A DNA stretch of 64,000 nucleotides from contig NZ_CP154859.1 of assembly GCF_039614725.1 (NCBI RefSeq), positions 1,488,001 to 1,552,000 on the forward strand, written 5' to 3'. Below the pieces are notes generated by a model. That model made no database searches, was not told the DNA's origin, and saw nothing but the letters and a program-made list of their open reading frames with translations. Origin of the DNA: Thauera sp. JM12B12. GTDB lineage: Bacteria > Pseudomonadota > Gammaproteobacteria > Burkholderiales > Rhodocyclaceae. Of this stretch, positions 44,344 through 56,563 are shown one piece after another. Positions within the stretch are counted from its first letter, which is position 1, and the number at the start of each line of letters is the position of its first letter. A program made the position numbers and the translations under genes.

Positions 44344-44541
44344 ATGCCCAAGATGAAGACGAAGAGCGGCGCCAAGAAGCGCTTCAAGGTCCGCTCGAGT
44401 GGTGGGATCAAGCGGTCCCAGGCGTTCAAGCGCCACATCCTGACCAAGAAAACGACCAAGGCGAAGCGTCAGCTGCGCGGCATGACCGAAGTTCATGCTG
44501 CAGATGAAAAGCTGATTCGCGCCATGCTTCCGTACGCTTGA
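44344..44541 (+). CDS. rpmI: 50S ribosomal protein L35
   Basis: This 65-residue, very basic protein begins [20 protein letters not shown] and contains [20 protein letters not shown], the L35 signature. ATG 44344 has GGAG about 9 nt upstream. rplT follows after 12 nt. Confidence 0.97.
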   Translation: MPKMKTKSGAKKRFKVRSSGGIKRSQAFKRHILTKKTTKAKRQLRGMTEVHAADEKLIRAMLPYA

Positions 44542-44553
44542 TAGGAGACCGCA

Positions 44554-44913
44554 ATGCCTCGCGTTAAACGTGGTGTAACCGCCCGCGCCCGTCACAAGAA
44601 AGTCCTTTCCCAGGCCAAGGGTTATCGCGGCCGTCGCAAGAACGTCTATCGCATCGCCAAGCAGGCGGTGATGAAGGCCGGTCAGTATGCGTACCGCGAC
44701 CGTCGTCAGCGCAAGCGTCAGTTCCGCACGCTGTGGATCGCGCGTATCAACGCCGCCGCGCGTGAGCTGGGTCTGACCTACAGCACCTTCATGAACGGTC
44801 TCAAGAAGGCTGCGATCGAGATCGACCGCAAGGTGCTGGCCGACCTCGCCGTGTTCGACAAGCCGGCGTTTGCCGCGATTGCCGAACAGGCCCGGGCCAA
44901 ACTCGCTGCGTAA
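44554..44913 (+). CDS. rplT: 50S ribosomal protein L20
   Basis: L20 is an early-assembly protein of the 50S subunit and, in E. coli, the repressor of its own operon. The 119-residue basic protein starts [17 protein letters not shown] and contains [26 protein letters not shown] lies 8 nt before the start. Confidence 0.98.
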   Translation: MPRVKRGVTARARHKKVLSQAKGYRGRRKNVYRIAKQAVMKAGQYAYRDRRQRKRQFRTLWIARINAAARELGLTYSTFMNGLKKAAIEIDRKVLADLAVFDKPAFAAIAEQARAKLAA

Positions 44914-46086
<1,173 letters not shown>

Positions 46087-46135
46087 GCGGCTGCCAACAC
46101 GCTGCGCCCCACCACGCAATCCGGGTAATCGAATC

Positions 46136-48526
46136 ATGCAATTCTCAGAACAGTGGCTGCGGACCTTCGTCGATCCGCAGTTGGACAGCACCGAACTCGG
46201 CCACCTGCTGACCATGGCCGGCCTCGAAGTGGAAGAGGCCGAGGCGGCCGCGCCGGCCTTCCGCGGCGTGGTCGTCGCCCGCATCGTCGAAGCGAACAAG
46301 CATCCCGATGCAGACAAGCTCAAGCTGTGCAAGGTCGATGCAGGCACCGGCGAGCTGCTGCAGATCGTCTGCGGCGCCCCCAACGCGGCGGCCGGCATGA
46401 AGGTGCCGTGCGCGGTGGTCGGTGCCGTGCTGCCCGGCGAGTTCGTGATCAAGAAGGCCAAGCTGCGCGGCGTGGAGTCGTACGGCATGCTGTGTTCGGC
46501 GCGTGAGCTCGGTCTGTCCGAAGATCACGCCGGCCTCTATTCGCTACCGGACGACGCGCCCGTGGGCACCGACATCCGCGCCTATCTCGGCCTCGACGAC
46601 ACGTTGTTCACGATCAAGCTCACGCCCAATCGCGCCGACTGCCTGAGTCTGACCGGCGTCGCCCGCGAGGTGGCCGCCATCACCGGCGCACCCTTGCGTC
46701 CGGTTGGCGCGGAGGAGGTCGCGGCGACGATCGATGCGCGCCGCGAGATCGTCCTCGACGCGCCTGCCGCCTGTCCGCGCTACTGCGGACGGATCCTGCG
46801 TGGCGTCGATGCGAAGGCGCCCACGCCTGACTGGATGGTGCGCCGGCTCGCGCGCAGCGGCATCCGCTCGATCAGCGCCCTGGTTGACATCACCAACTAC
46901 GTGATGCTCGAGCTCGGCCAGCCGCTGCACGCCTTCGACAACACCAGGCTGCAGGGCGCGATTCACGTGCGCATGCCGCGTCCGGGCGAGCAGGTGCGCC
47001 TGCTCAACGAGCAGACCGTCACCCCGGCGGCCGATACCCTGCTCATCGCCGACGAAGCGCGCGCGCTTGCGCTCGCGGGCATCATGGGCGGCGAGGATAG
47101 CGGGGTCACGCTGGAAACCACCGAGGTGTTCCTCGAGAGCGCCTTCTTCGCGCCTGCGGCGATCGCCGGGCGCGCGCGCAGTCATGGATTCGGCTCGGAC
47201 GCCTCCCACCGCTTCGAGCGCGGCGTCGATCCCGAGCTCGCAGGCATTGCGATCGAGCGTGCCACCCGCCTCGTGCTCGACATCTGCGGCGGCGAAGCGG
47301 GTCCGGTGGTCGAAGCGCTGGCGGCCGAGGTGTTGCCGGCGCGTCGGCCCGTGCGCTTGCGCCCGGGGCGTGCGCGCCGCGTCCTCGGTATCATGCTCGA
47401 CGACGAGGCAGTGCTGACGCTGCTGCAGCGCGTGCATCTGAGCGTGACGCGTGCCGGCGACGATTTCCTCGTCACGCCGCCCTCGTGGCGGTTCGACATC
47501 GAGATCGAGGAGGATCTGATCGAGGAGCTCGCACGCCTGCACGGGTACGACAACATTCCGGCGGTCGCGCCGCAGGGCAGCCTGATGATGCTGCCCAGTT
47601 CCGAGCGCAGCCGCCCGGTGTGGGCGCTGCGCCACCTGCTCGCCGCGCGCGGCTACCAGGAAGTGGTGAACTTCGCCTTCGTTGAGGAGGCGTGGGAGCG
47701 TGATTTCTGCGCCAACGAACAGCCGATTCGCCTCGCCAATCCGATCGCGAGCCAGCTCAGCGTGATGCGCTCGAGCCTGATCCCCGGTCTGGTCGGCACG
47801 CTGTCTACCAACCGCAAGCGCCAGATCGAGCGCGTACGCGTATTCGAAGTTGCGCGCACATTCGAGCGCAAGGCGGACGGCGAGCCCGTGCGCGGCTTTC
47901 ATCAGGTGATGAAGCTCGCCGCGCTGGCCGCGGGTTCCGTGCTTCCCGAGCAGTGGGGTGAGCGTGGTCGGAACGTGGACTTCTACGACGTCAAGGGCGA
48001 CCTCGAAGCGTTGTTCGCGCCGCGCACGCTCAGTTTCGCGCCGCTGTCGCATCCCGCGCTTCATCCCGGTCGCGCGGCGTCGGTGAAGCTCGACGGGCAC
48101 ATCATTGGTGTCATCGGCGAGCTGCATCCGGTCTGGGTCCAGCGTTACGACCTCGGTACGGCCCCGGTCGTGTTCGAGGTTGCGCTCGAGGCCGCGCTGG
48201 CGGCGCGCCTGCCGGGCTACTGCGAGATTTCCCGCATGCCCGCCGTGCGTCGCGACCTCGCGCTCGTGCTCGCGGCCGAGGTGCCGGTCGACCGCGTGCT
48301 CGAGGTGTTGCGCGCTGCCGCGCCGGCGGTCGTGCGCGAGATCAACCTGTTCGACGTCTATCAGGGCAAGGGCGTCGACCCCGACAAGCGCAGTCTTGCC
48401 TTCAGGGTAGTGATGCAAGATACTCAGCGCACACTCGAAGACGCCGAAGTCGATGCCGCGATCGCCGTGCTGGTCAGGCAGGCCGAGGCCGTGCTCGGAG
48501 GCCGGCTGCGTGGCGCGGGGGTCTGA
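46136..48526 (+). CDS. pheT: phenylalanyl-tRNA synthetase beta subunit
   Basis: The 796-residue protein has the N-terminal tRNA-binding (EMAP-like) domain ([22 protein letters not shown]), the B3/B4 editing region, B5, the inactive catalytic-like domain, and the C-terminal anticodon-binding domain (FPACPP-type region read as [19 protein letters not shown]). The length is normal (E. coli 795). It lies 49 nt after pheS and overlaps nothing; ihfA starts 1 nt after its stop. Confidence 0.97.
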   Translation: MQFSEQWLRTFVDPQLDSTELGHLLTMAGLEVEEAEAAAPAFRGVVVARIVEANKHPDADKLKLCKVDAGTGELLQIVCGAPNAAAGMKVPCAVVGAVLPGEFVIKKAKLRGVESYGMLCSARELGLSEDHAGLYSLPDDAPVGTDIRAYLGLDDTLFTIKLTPNRADCLSLTGVAREVAAITGAPLRPVGAEEVAATIDARREIVLDAPAACPRYCGRILRGVDAKAPTPDWMVRRLARSGIRSISALVDITNYVMLELGQPLHAFDNTRLQGAIHVRMPRPGEQVRLLNEQTVTPAADTLLIADEARALALAGIMGGEDSGVTLETTEVFLESAFFAPAAIAGRARSHGFGSDASHRFERGVDPELAGIAIERATRLVLDICGGEAGPVVEALAAEVLPARRPVRLRPGRARRVLGIMLDDEAVLTLLQRVHLSVTRAGDDFLVTPPSWRFDIEIEEDLIEELARLHGYDNIPAVAPQGSLMMLPSSERSRPVWALRHLLAARGYQEVVNFAFVEEAWERDFCANEQPIRLANPIASQLSVMRSSLIPGLVGTLSTNRKRQIERVRVFEVARTFERKADGEPVRGFHQVMKLAALAAGSVLPEQWGERGRNVDFYDVKGDLEALFAPRTLSFAPLSHPALHPGRAASVKLDGHIIGVIGELHPVWVQRYDLGTAPVVFEVALEAALAARLPGYCEISRMPAVRRDLALVLAAEVPVDRVLEVLRAAAPAVVREINLFDVYQGKGVDPDKRSLAFRVVMQDTQRTLEDAEVDAAIAVLVRQAEAVLGGRLRGAGV

Positions 48527-48527
48527 G

Positions 48528-48833
48528 ATGACGCTGACCAAGGCAGAGCTCGCTGACCTGCTCTTCGAGCAGGTCGGGCTCAACAAGCGCGAAGCCAAGG
48601 ACATGGTCGAGGGCTTCTTCGAGGAGATCCGGATGGCGCTCGAGCGGGGCGACAGCGTGAAACTGTCGGGCTTCGGCAATTTCCAGCTGCGCGACAAGCC
48701 GCAGCGCCCCGGGCGCAACCCCAAGACGGGCGAGGAAATCCCGATCACCGCACGTCGCGTGGTCACTTTTCATGCCAGCCAGAAACTGAAGGCCGCGGTG
48801 GAGCAACTCAGCGATGCAAGCAAGCAGCCCTGA
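48528..48833 (+). CDS. ihfA: integration host factor subunit alpha
   Basis: This 101-residue DNABII protein begins [24 protein letters not shown] and has the signature [24 protein letters not shown]. It follows pheT directly, the conserved E. coli position. Its 3' end overlaps the merR-type gene by 20 nt. Confidence 0.97.
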   Translation: MTLTKAELADLLFEQVGLNKREAKDMVEGFFEEIRMALERGDSVKLSGFGNFQLRDKPQRPGRNPKTGEEIPITARRVVTFHASQKLKAAVEQLSDASKQP

Positions 48834-49194
48834 TACCGGCGTGCAGGAACTGCCGCCGATTCCGGCGAAGCGCTATTTCACGATCGGCGAGGTCAGCGAG
48901 CTGTGTGGGGTCAAGCCCCACGTGCTGCGCTACTGGGAGCAGGAGTTCACCCAGCTCAAGCCGGTGAAGCGGGGGGGTAACCGTCGCTATTACCAGCACC
49001 ACGAAGTTCTGCTCGTTCGTCGCATCCGCCAGTTGCTCTATCAGGAGGGGTTCACCATCTCCGGCGCCCGCAACCGGCTGGGCGAGTCGGCGATCCACGA
49101 GCAGGAAAGCCAGGTCGAGGTAGAGCGCTACGAGGCACTGGTTCGCGAGCTGAGGAGCGAGATTGCCTCGGTGCTCGCGGAGCTTCGCGGCTGA
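48814..49194 (+). CDS. MerR family transcriptional regulator
   Basis: This 126-residue protein has a MerR-type winged helix-turn-helix (about residues 20-90: [25 protein letters not shown] then [26 protein letters not shown]) and a short coiled-coil tail for dimerisation. No metal-binding or large effector domain follows. Small MerR proteins directly after ihfA are common in beta- and gammaproteobacteria; their targets are unknown to me. Confidence 0.9.
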   Translation: MQASSPDTGVQELPPIPAKRYFTIGEVSELCGVKPHVLRYWEQEFTQLKPVKRGGNRRYYQHHEVLLVRRIRQLLYQEGFTISGARNRLGESAIHEQESQVEVERYEALVRELRSEIASVLAELRG

Positions 49195-49215
49195 GGCGTT
49201 CCTGGCGCGAAACTG

Positions 49216-49244
49216 CTGGTAAATTTGGAATTCGCTGCTATAAT
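49216..49244 (+). promoter_or_regulatory. promoter of tRNA-Pro
   Basis: TATAAT (49239-49244) is perfect and 12 nt before the tRNA. The -35 region, CTGGTA (49216-49221) at 17-nt spacing, is weak. Confidence 0.7.
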
Positions 49245-49255
49245 GGCGGCTTGTG

Positions 49256-49333
<78 letters not shown>

Positions 49334-49340
49334 ATCAAAC

Positions 49341-49367
49341 AAACCGGCCCAGGCCGGTTTTTTGTTT
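49341..49367 (+). terminator. intrinsic terminator after tRNA-Pro
   Basis: AAACCGGCC (49341-49349) and GGCCGGTTT (49352-49360) form the stem, with a CCAG loop if the innermost pair opens. A T-rich tail (TTTGTTTT) follows. Confidence 0.85.
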
Positions 49368-49451
49368 TCAGGACGGCGCCCGGCAGTGCAAGGACGCTGT
49401 GCTAACATCCGGCTTCCTGGCCTTATTCTCGGCAACTCGCACGGGCTTCAG

Positions 49452-50195
49452 ATGCGTATCCTGGTCAGCAACGACGACGGTTATTTCGCTCCCGGCATTT
49501 CGGCGCTCGCCGAGGCGCTGAGTACGCTCGGCGAGGTCACCGTGGTGGCCCCCGAGCGCGACCGCAGCGGCGCGAGCAACTCGCTTACCCTCGATCGCCC
49601 GCTGTCGCTCAAGCGCACCGCGAACGGTTTCTACCATGTGAACGGCACGCCGACGGATTGCGTGCACCTTGCCGTGACCGGGATGCTGGATCACCTCCCT
49701 GACATGGTCGTCTCGGGTGTGAACCACGGCGCCAACATGGGTGACGACACCGTTTACTCCGGGACCGTGGCGGCTGCGACCGAGGGCTTCCTGCTCGGCG
49801 TGCCATCGATCGCCGTGTCGCTGGTCAGCAAGTCCGCAACCGATTTCAGCGCAGCCGCGCGTGTGGCGCGAGACCTTGCCGAACGCTTCATGCGCAACCC
49901 CTTCCCCGGTCCTGTCCTGCTCAACGTGAACGTACCCGACGTCGCCTACGAACGTCTGCGGGGCACGCGCGTCACCCGGCTGGGCAAGCGCCACAAGGCA
50001 GAGCCGGTCGTACGCAGTCAGACGCCGCGCGGCGACACGGTGTATTGGGTCGGGGCGGCCGGAGGCGCGGCCGACGCGGGTGAGGGCACGGATTTCCATG
50101 CGGTCGCCAACGGTTGCGTGTCGGTCACGCCCTTGCAGATCGATCTCACCCATACCGGCCTGATCGCGCCGGTCTTCGACTGGTTGCAGCAGTGA
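49452..50195 (+). CDS. surE: 5'/3'-nucleotidase SurE
   Basis: SurE is a metal-dependent nucleotidase/exopolyphosphatase linked to stationary-phase survival. The 247-residue protein starts [16 protein letters not shown], carrying the metal-binding Asp pair, and has [35 protein letters not shown] and [10 protein letters not shown]. It begins the surE-pcm-nlpD-rpoS cluster. Confidence 0.97.
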   Translation: MRILVSNDDGYFAPGISALAEALSTLGEVTVVAPERDRSGASNSLTLDRPLSLKRTANGFYHVNGTPTDCVHLAVTGMLDHLPDMVVSGVNHGANMGDDTVYSGTVAAATEGFLLGVPSIAVSLVSKSATDFSAAARVARDLAERFMRNPFPGPVLLNVNVPDVAYERLRGTRVTRLGKRHKAEPVVRSQTPRGDTVYWVGAAGGAADAGEGTDFHAVANGCVSVTPLQIDLTHTGLIAPVFDWLQQ

Positions 50196-50845
50196 CCGCG
50201 CGCACCGCAGACGCGAGCCAGGCGGCGCGCGCGCGTGCGCGCATGGTCGAGCGCCTGCGCACGCAGGGGATCCGCGACGAGCGCGTGCTTGCCGCCATGC
50301 AGGCCGTGCCTCGCCACGCATTCGTCGAGGAAGGGCTCGCGTTCAGCGCTTATGACGACACGCCGCTGCCGATCGGTTTCCAGCAGACGATCTCGCAGCC
50401 CTATGTCGTTGCGCGCATGATCGAGTTGTTGCGGACGGGGCGGGAACTGGGGCGCACGCTTGAGGTGGGAGCGGGCTGTGGCTATCAGGCGGCCGTGCTG
50501 TCGCTGCTCGCGTCCGAGGTGTATGCCATCGAACGCATACGTCCGCTTCTCGATCGCGCTCGCGCCAACCTGCGCCCCTTGCGTCTGCCGAACGTACGGC
50601 TGAAACTTGCCGATGGTAGCCTGGGGCTTTCAGAGGCTGCGCCATTCGACAGCATCATCGTCGCTGCGGCGGCAATCGGCGTTCCTCCTGCACTTAAAGA
50701 ACAACTGGCCCCTGGCGGTCGGCTGATCGTCCCCGTCGGGGGCGCGGAGCAACGACTCCTGCTGATCGAACGTCAGGGCAATGTTTTCCGGGAAAGCTGG
50801 TACGAGGCAGTGCGCTTCGTACCCCTGCTCGGTGGTACGGAATGA
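50192..50845 (+). CDS. pcm: protein-L-isoaspartate O-methyltransferase
   Basis: Pcm repairs isoaspartyl residues in aged proteins using SAM. The 217-residue protein has the PCMT motifs [40 protein letters not shown] and the SAM-binding [20 protein letters not shown] 50192 overlaps the surE stop as GTGA, and the end overlaps nlpD as ATGA. An internal ATG at codon 18 is possible. Confidence 0.96.
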   Translation: MTARTADASQAARARARMVERLRTQGIRDERVLAAMQAVPRHAFVEEGLAFSAYDDTPLPIGFQQTISQPYVVARMIELLRTGRELGRTLEVGAGCGYQAAVLSLLASEVYAIERIRPLLDRARANLRPLRLPNVRLKLADGSLGLSEAAPFDSIIVAAAAIGVPPALKEQLAPGGRLIVPVGGAEQRLLLIERQGNVFRESWYEAVRFVPLLGGTE

Positions 50846-51705
50846 AAGACGGTATTTTTCGGATGCACACACGTTCAACTTATCTCTCCCTCGCGCTGGT
50901 AGTCCTGCTGAGCGCAGGTTGCGCCTCCAAGGTCACGGCTCCGGTGCGCGATGGCACGGGCGGGGTGACCTCGGGGGCAAGCACCGCGCCTGCTCCGGCG
51001 AGCGGCTTTCACACCGTGCGTCAAGGCGAGACGCTGCTTGGCATCGCCCGCCAGTACGGGGTCACGCTGCCGGACCTGGTTTCATGGAACGGCATCACCG
51101 ATCCGAACCAGATTCAGGTCGGGCAGACCATTCGCGTCTCTCCGACGGGCGCCCCTCCGGGGGCGATCGCCGCCCCGGTGGGTGCCGCCGCGGTAAGTAC
51201 GCCGGTTCCGCCCACCGGGGCTGAAGCAGGAGCCGTGCCCCTGGTCCGCGAGCCGATCGGCGGGCGGGCACCGGTCACCGAGCCGGTCCAGCCCGTGCAG
51301 CCCGCTCCCGTCGTCAGCGAGCCGCCGGCCGCGGTCGGTGGCGGGCAGTGGCAGTGGCCGGCAGCGGGGGGTGTCATCGCTGGCTTCAACGAGGCGTCCA
51401 ACAAGGGCCTCGACATCGGCGGCAGCGTGGGTGACCCGGTGTATGCCGCATCGGCGGGCAAAGTCGTGTACGCTGGCAGCGGCCTGCGCGGCTATGGCAA
51501 GCTGATTGTCATCAAGCATAACCAGGAGTACAACTCGGTTTATGCCCACAACGACAAGCTGCTCGTCAAGGAAGACGATCAGGTGGCGCAGGGGCAGAAG
51601 ATTGCCGAACTGGGCAGCTCCGAGGCCGACCGGCCCAAGCTCCATTTCGAGATCCGCAAGCAGGGCAAGGCCGTCGATCCGATGGGATACCTGCCGGCAC
51701 GCTAA
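50842..51705 (+). CDS. nlpD: lipoprotein NlpD (LysM plus degenerate M23 domain)
   Basis: NlpD activates the amidase AmiC during daughter-cell separation. The 287-residue lipoprotein has the lipobox LSAGC (Cys27), a LysM domain (about residues 56-100, [20 protein letters not shown]), a Pro-rich linker, and a C-terminal LytM/M23 domain. There the catalytic HxGxD-type motif reads NKGLDIGG, with the His replaced, as expected for an activator lacking hydrolase activity. ATG 50842 overlaps pcm; ATG 50863 is an alternative. In E. coli the main rpoS promoter lies inside nlpD. Confidence 0.93.
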   Translation: MKDGIFRMHTRSTYLSLALVVLLSAGCASKVTAPVRDGTGGVTSGASTAPAPASGFHTVRQGETLLGIARQYGVTLPDLVSWNGITDPNQIQVGQTIRVSPTGAPPGAIAAPVGAAAVSTPVPPTGAEAGAVPLVREPIGGRAPVTEPVQPVQPAPVVSEPPAAVGGGQWQWPAAGGVIAGFNEASNKGLDIGGSVGDPVYAASAGKVVYAGSGLRGYGKLIVIKHNQEYNSVYAHNDKLLVKEDDQVAQGQKIAELGSSEADRPKLHFEIRKQGKAVDPMGYLPAR

Positions 51706-51714
51706 GGGGAAAGC

Positions 51715-52650
51715 ATGGAAGAACCGGCGAATCTTGACGAACTGGAAAGTCATGAACCGGATCTTCCGCCCGAGGTCGAGGTCTTCGCGAATCATGTCCT
51801 GCCGGTCGTCGAGAACGACTTCTTCAGCGACGTCACGCAGCTCTACCTGAACGAGATCGGGGCGAACCCGCTGCTGACCGCTGAGGAGGAGTTGCAGATC
51901 GCACGCCGTGTGCGGTCGGGTGATTTCGATGCGCGGCAGACCATGATCGAGCGCAACCTGCGCTTGGTCGTGAACATCGCCAAGCACTATCTCAACCGCG
52001 GCATCCCTCTGCTCGATCTGGTCGAGGAGGGCAATCTCGGCCTGATGCATGCACTGGAGAAGTTCGATCCGGAGCGCGGCTTCCGCTTCTCGACCTACGC
52101 CACCTGGTGGATCCGCCAGAACATCGAGCGCGCGATCATGAACCAGTCGCGGACCATCCGGCTGCCCGTGCATGTCGTCAAGGAGCTCAATCAGGTGCTG
52201 CGCGCGCAGCGCCATATCGAGGCCAACGCCAACGGCGAGTCCTCGCTCGAGCAGATCGCCGACCGCCTGGGCAAGAGCATCGAGGACGTGCGCAGCATCC
52301 TCGCCCTCAGCGAGCACACCGCATCGCTCGACGCGCCGCTCGATATCGATCCCTCGCTTTCGATCGGCGAGTCACTCGCCGACGAACACCAGGTGAGTGC
52401 GGATGCGGCAATCCACTGCACCGAGGTCGAAAGCCTGGTGCGCGAATGGATCACCATGTTGAGCGACAAGCAGCGCATGGTCATCCGCCACCGCTACGGG
52501 ATCGACGAGTGCGAGCTGCTCACACTCGAGGAGCTCGCCGCTCGTCTCGAGCTTACCCGCGAGCGCGTTCGCCAGATACAGCTCGAGGCGCTCGGCCAGC
52601 TGCGGCGCATCCTGAAGCGTCACGGCATCTCTCGCGACGCGCTGCTGTGA
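51715..52650 (+). CDS. rpoS: RNA polymerase sigma factor RpoS
   Basis: RpoS directs the general stress and stationary-phase response. The 311-residue sigma-70-type factor has region 1.2 (DVTQLYLNEIGANPLLTAEEE), region 2 (NLRLVVNIAKHYLNRGIPLLDLVEEGNLGLMHALEKFD and STYATWWIRQNIERAI), region 3, and region 4 helix-turn-helix (LTLEELAARLELTRERVRQIQ). It is 9 nt after nlpD in the conserved order. Confidence 0.97.
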   Translation: MEEPANLDELESHEPDLPPEVEVFANHVLPVVENDFFSDVTQLYLNEIGANPLLTAEEELQIARRVRSGDFDARQTMIERNLRLVVNIAKHYLNRGIPLLDLVEEGNLGLMHALEKFDPERGFRFSTYATWWIRQNIERAIMNQSRTIRLPVHVVKELNQVLRAQRHIEANANGESSLEQIADRLGKSIEDVRSILALSEHTASLDAPLDIDPSLSIGESLADEHQVSADAAIHCTEVESLVREWITMLSDKQRMVIRHRYGIDECELLTLEELAARLELTRERVRQIQLEALGQLRRILKRHGISRDALL

Positions 52651-52693
52651 GCACGCGTGCTCGAGAGCCCAGGGTTGGGCGCGGGCGCTTGCC

Positions 52694-53470
52694 TCAGTCG
52701 TGTCCGGGGGGAAAGGTCCGGTAGTAGAGCTCGCGGCTTGCGTAGGCCATCACCGGAAGGGTGACGAGGAGCAGCGGCAGCAGCAGGGTGCTCGTGATGA
52801 TGACCGCCGCGAGCACGAGCGCCCAGCACATCATCACGCCGAAGCGACCGAACACCGCGCGTACGCTGGCAACCACTCCCGACACGAGCTGGGCGCGGCC
52901 GTCGTAGATCAGGGGTATCGAGAATGCCGACACTGCGAACAGGATGAAGGCGAGCACGCCTCCCATGATCGCGCTGTATCCCGCGTAGTTCACCACCACG
53001 CCCTCGATGCGCAGCAGGCGCAGGAATCCGAACGGCTCGCGGCCCACCATGAAGCCATAGAGAATGCCGGCGTCGGTAATCCAGATCAGGAACAGAAGGC
53101 CGCAGACGAAGGAAATCACCCAGCCTCCGCGCGGCATGCGCCGGAACCCGTCCCAGATGTCGCCGAAGGCGGGGTGGCGCCCGTTCCGCAACTTGTCCGA
53201 AACCGAAAAGAAGCCCGCAAGCAGGATCGGGCCGACCAGCATGAAGCCGCCTGCAAGGGACAGGCTCATCGGTGCGATCTGACCGAATTCGAGCACCAGG
53301 TACATGAACAGGCCCATGCTCACGAAGAGCGCGGCGAAAGCGGCGCTCAGCCAGGGAATGGTGCGGAACTGCGCGACACCGAAGCGGACCGCGGCGCTGA
53401 TGTCTGCGAGCGCCAGGGGCGCGGGCCTGAGGGTGGCGGAGGGATCGAGCGCGGCGGGTCGTTCGGTCAT
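52694..53470 (-). CDS. DUF2189-like integral membrane protein
   Basis: This 258-residue protein has about six transmembrane helices. It matches the DUF2189 pattern, with GGFMLVGPILLAGFFSVSDKLRNGR in the second/third segment followed by FGDIWDGFRRMPRGGW. The function of the family is not established. ATG 53470 lies 7 nt after the mltB stop, so it is the last gene of the MoxR-DUF58-TgpA-MltB operon. It converges with rpoS across a 43-nt gap that holds a 14-nt palindrome. Confidence 0.8.
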   Translation of the reverse strand: MTERPAALDPSATLRPAPLALADISAAVRFGVAQFRTIPWLSAAFAALFVSMGLFMYLVLEFGQIAPMSLSLAGGFMLVGPILLAGFFSVSDKLRNGRHPAFGDIWDGFRRMPRGGWVISFVCGLLFLIWITDAGILYGFMVGREPFGFLRLLRIEGVVVNYAGYSAIMGGVLAFILFAVSAFSIPLIYDGRAQLVSGVVASVRAVFGRFGVMMCWALVLAAVIITSTLLLPLLLVTLPVMAYASRELYYRTFPPGHD

Positions 53471-53477
53471 GGGGGCC

Positions 53478-54548
53478 TCATTGGCGAGAAGCGCGCATCT
53501 CGTCGACCAGCTGGCCAAGGCGTAGCGCTTCGGCGAGCTCGAAAACCGACATGGCATAGAAGCTGCTGCGATTGTAGCGGGTGATCACGTAGAAGTTGCG
53601 GTAGCCCAGCCAGAATTCGGTGTCGGCGCCTGGTGTCTCGAGATCGACCACCGTCGCAGTCTCGGCTGCGGTGCGCCCGTCGAGGGTGGTGACACCCTTG
53701 CGCTCGAGCACGCCGGGGTCGAGGCTCGGCTCGATGCCGGCCGCGACCAGGGCGGCGGCGTCCGTACCGGGGGCGAGTCGCGCGCGTTCGGCGACCGGCG
53801 CATTCGTCTGCCAGCCGTGGGTACGCAGATAGTTCGCCACGCTGCCGATGGCGTCGATCGCGTCGGAGTCGAAGTCGATGCGGCCGTCGCCGTCGAAATC
53901 CACGGCGTATGCCCGCACGCTGCTCGGCAGGAACTGCGGGTAGCCGAGTGCGCCTGCAAAGGAGCCGCTGTAGCTCGCCGGATCCCGGCCTTGTTCGCGG
54001 GCGAGCAGGAACAGGGCCTCCAGTTCGCGTCGGAACAGCTCCGCGCGCGGCGGATAATCGAAGGCGAGCGTCGCCAGCGCAGACAGCGTTTCGAAATTTC
54101 CGGTGTTGCGCCCGTAAAGGGTCTCGACCCCGATGATGGCGACGATGATCTCGGGTGGCACGCCGAACCGCGCCGATGCACGCGCGAGTTCGTCCGCGTA
54201 GGCACGCCAGAACGCTCGCCCGGCATCGATCCGTGTGCGATCGAGGAAGCGTGCGCGATAGTTCTGCCACGAGCGGGCCCCCTTGCGGGTCGGAGGGGTG
54301 ATCAGGCGGATGACCGTCGGGTCGTGACGCGCCTGCGCGAGCGCGCGGTCGAGTTCGGCCGGCTCGAAGCCGTGGCGGGCGGCGACCTCGGCGACGAAAC
54401 TGCGCGCGTCCTCGCGCTCGGCGTAGGACGCGCTGCCAACGGTGGGCAGGCCGAGGAGCAACGCTGCGGCTGCCAGCAGCGCGGTGCCTCGACGCAGGCG
54501 GAGCGGGGCGGTGGATCGGCGGGGGGCAACTGCGGTGCTCGGGGTCAT
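53478..54548 (-). CDS. mltB: membrane-bound lytic murein transglycosylase B
   Basis: MltB cleaves peptidoglycan glycan strands with 1,6-anhydro product formation. The 356-residue protein has the catalytic Glu in [18 protein letters not shown] and the family sequences [16 protein letters not shown] and [26 protein letters not shown]. The N-terminus carries a signal peptide ([17 protein letters not shown]); no lipobox Cys is visible, so it may be soluble periplasmic. Its ATG overlaps the tgpA stop as ATGA. Confidence 0.92.
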   Translation of the reverse strand: MTPSTAVAPRRSTAPLRLRRGTALLAAAALLLGLPTVGSASYAEREDARSFVAEVAARHGFEPAELDRALAQARHDPTVIRLITPPTRKGARSWQNYRARFLDRTRIDAGRAFWRAYADELARASARFGVPPEIIVAIIGVETLYGRNTGNFETLSALATLAFDYPPRAELFRRELEALFLLAREQGRDPASYSGSFAGALGYPQFLPSSVRAYAVDFDGDGRIDFDSDAIDAIGSVANYLRTHGWQTNAPVAERARLAPGTDAAALVAAGIEPSLDPGVLERKGVTTLDGRTAAETATVVDLETPGADTEFWLGYRNFYVITRYNRSSFYAMSVFELAEALRLGQLVDEMRASRQ

Positions 54549-56563
54549 GTGAGGCGGATCTCGTTAAGCAGTTTCTTCAGTTCGCGCACGCCATCGTCCC
54601 GAGCCGTGGGGCCGTAGCGCAGCCGGGCGTATGTGGCACATGCGGCACGCAGTCCCTCAGCCTGCTCTGGCAGTGCTGCGGCGAGGCGTTCGCCGTAGGC
54701 GAGCGGGCCCTCCCAAGGATCGCGCCCGAGACCTGAGCGCGCCATGCGGGAGCAGAACCGCTCCCAGGTGCGCTGCAACGGATCGCGGCTTCGAGTCCTG
54801 CCCATCGCCCAGACGTAAAGGCCTGCAAGTACAAGCGCGGATAGACCGGCGAGGGCGCCGACCATCGTCATCACGTCGCTTCGTTCGAGCCCGAGCCGGG
54901 AGAGGAGTTCGCGTTGACGTTCGGGATTGTAGCCAAGAACCTGCTGGTTCCAGGCATTGGATGCCGCTTCCCAGCGGTGGCGAAGGTCGCGCAACCAGGC
55001 GAGATCGGCCTGCAGCATGAAGGGCAGTTCGCTGCCGTCGGCGAGCGCTGCCGCCAGGCCGTCGTCGATGCGCTCGGGTGCGGCGAGCGCGGTCGGGTCG
55101 ACTCGCACCCAGCCGCGGCCGGCGAGCCAGACCTCTGCCCAGGCATGAGCGTCGGACTGGCGCACCACGACGTAGCCATCGATCGGGTTGACCTCGCCGC
55201 CCTGGTAACCGGTGACGATCCGCGTCGGTACCCCCGCCGCCCGCATGATGACCGCAAAGGCGGAGGCAAAGTGCTCGCAGAAGCCGCGGCGGGTGTCGAA
55301 CAGGAATTCGTCGGCGCTGTGCCTGCCGAGCAAGGGGGGGCGCAGGGTGTATTGGAGCCGGCCGGCGCGAAGATGGGCGATCACGCGCTCGAGGACCTCC
55401 GCGTGCGATGAGGCGCCCTCGGCCAGACGCGCGGCGAGTGCGCGGCTGCGCGGATTGCTCCCCGGTGGCAGACGGGTGGCGGCGGCGATCACGGCGGCTG
55501 GTTCGTCGATGCCGATCCGAGCCTGCGGGTAGGCATTGAGCTGAAAGCGGCTGCGCGCCTGGACCGGCCGGGTGCTCAGGGCGTGGTGATCGCTCGCGAA
55601 GCGTATGTCGGGGCCGGCCTCGCCGGGGTAGTCGAGCGCGAGCAGCCAGCGCCGGTTGTGCGCCTCGAGCGTGAGCGCGTAATCCAGGCGCGGACCGTCG
55701 GGACGATAGGACGGTGCCGGCGCCTCCGTGAATGGCGCGGCCGTCCAGCTGCGGCCGTCGAACTCGGTGAGCACCGGACCCCGCCAGTAACGCAGGGCCG
55801 GCGGCGGGGGCGTACCCGCGAAGGCGGCCCGGAAGGCGATCGCGGTGGAGTTGCCGAGGTCGCTGATCGAGCCCGGGCTCATCGTGTCCGAGAGGCCGGT
55901 GCGGGCGCTGAAGGCGTCGGCGGGCAGCCCCCAGAGCGGGCCCTGGATGCGCGGAAAGAGCAGGAAGAAGACGAGCATGAAGGGCAGCCCGTGCGCGAGC
56001 AGCACGGCGGCAGTGCGCAGTTGGGCACGCACGCTCCCGGCAGGGTCCGCAAGCGCGGCGAGGGCGCCGAGCGCGGCCAGCGTGCCGAGCAGCGCAAGTC
56101 CGGCGATCGCCATCGACTGGTCCTCGAGAAACAGCGCCATCTGCAGGAACAGGCAAAGAAGCACGCCGGCGCGCACATCCCGTGCGGCCCGTGCTTCGAG
56201 CAGCTTGAGACCGAGCAGCAAGGCGAGCAGGGCGACCCCGGGGTCCTTGCCGAAGAAGTGGCCGAATTCGACCCGTACGCCGATCCCGGCAGCGACCGAT
56301 AGCGCCAGCAGGAGCAGGTGTGGCGGTGAACGGCCGCCTTGCCAGAGCAGGACGCCCCGCCATGTCAGCAGCAACGCACAGAGTGCGTAGATCCAGACCG
56401 GTAGCCACAGGCCGTGAGGGGCGAGCGTGATCGCGGCGGTGGCGAGCAGCCAGGTGGCCTGGCTGCGCTGGAGCGCGGCCGGTGGGGCCTTGATGCCCAG
56501 CGGCGGTGCGGACGGCGCTCGACGCGGTTTGGCGATGAGCTCGCCAAGACTTCGCACACTCAT
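54545..56563 (-). CDS. tgpA: TgpA-type transmembrane transglutaminase
   Basis: This 672-residue protein has six or so N-terminal transmembrane helices (DUF3488 region), a periplasmic transglutaminase-like domain, and a further C-terminal helix ([21 protein letters not shown]). The Cys-His-Asp triad is visible: [24 protein letters not shown] and [10 protein letters not shown]. Pseudomonas aeruginosa TgpA (PA2873) has this layout and is essential there. Its start overlaps the DUF58 stop as ATGA. The same MoxR-DUF58-TgpA trio occurs in Pseudomonas. Confidence 0.92.
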   Translation of the reverse strand: MSVRSLGELIAKPRRAPSAPPLGIKAPPAALQRSQATWLLATAAITLAPHGLWLPVWIYALCALLLTWRGVLLWQGGRSPPHLLLLALSVAAGIGVRVEFGHFFGKDPGVALLALLLGLKLLEARAARDVRAGVLLCLFLQMALFLEDQSMAIAGLALLGTLAALGALAALADPAGSVRAQLRTAAVLLAHGLPFMLVFFLLFPRIQGPLWGLPADAFSARTGLSDTMSPGSISDLGNSTAIAFRAAFAGTPPPPALRYWRGPVLTEFDGRSWTAAPFTEAPAPSYRPDGPRLDYALTLEAHNRRWLLALDYPGEAGPDIRFASDHHALSTRPVQARSRFQLNAYPQARIGIDEPAAVIAAATRLPPGSNPRSRALAARLAEGASSHAEVLERVIAHLRAGRLQYTLRPPLLGRHSADEFLFDTRRGFCEHFASAFAVIMRAAGVPTRIVTGYQGGEVNPIDGYVVVRQSDAHAWAEVWLAGRGWVRVDPTALAAPERIDDGLAAALADGSELPFMLQADLAWLRDLRHRWEAASNAWNQQVLGYNPERQRELLSRLGLERSDVMTMVGALAGLSALVLAGLYVWAMGRTRSRDPLQRTWERFCSRMARSGLGRDPWEGPLAYGERLAAALPEQAEGLRAACATYARLRYGPTARDDGVRELKKLLNEIRLT

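Noticed and set aside
46544..48766. Long minus-strand open frame opposite pheT (740 codons)
   Set aside because: Antisense by-product of GC-biased third positions; no conserved motif or ribosome site.
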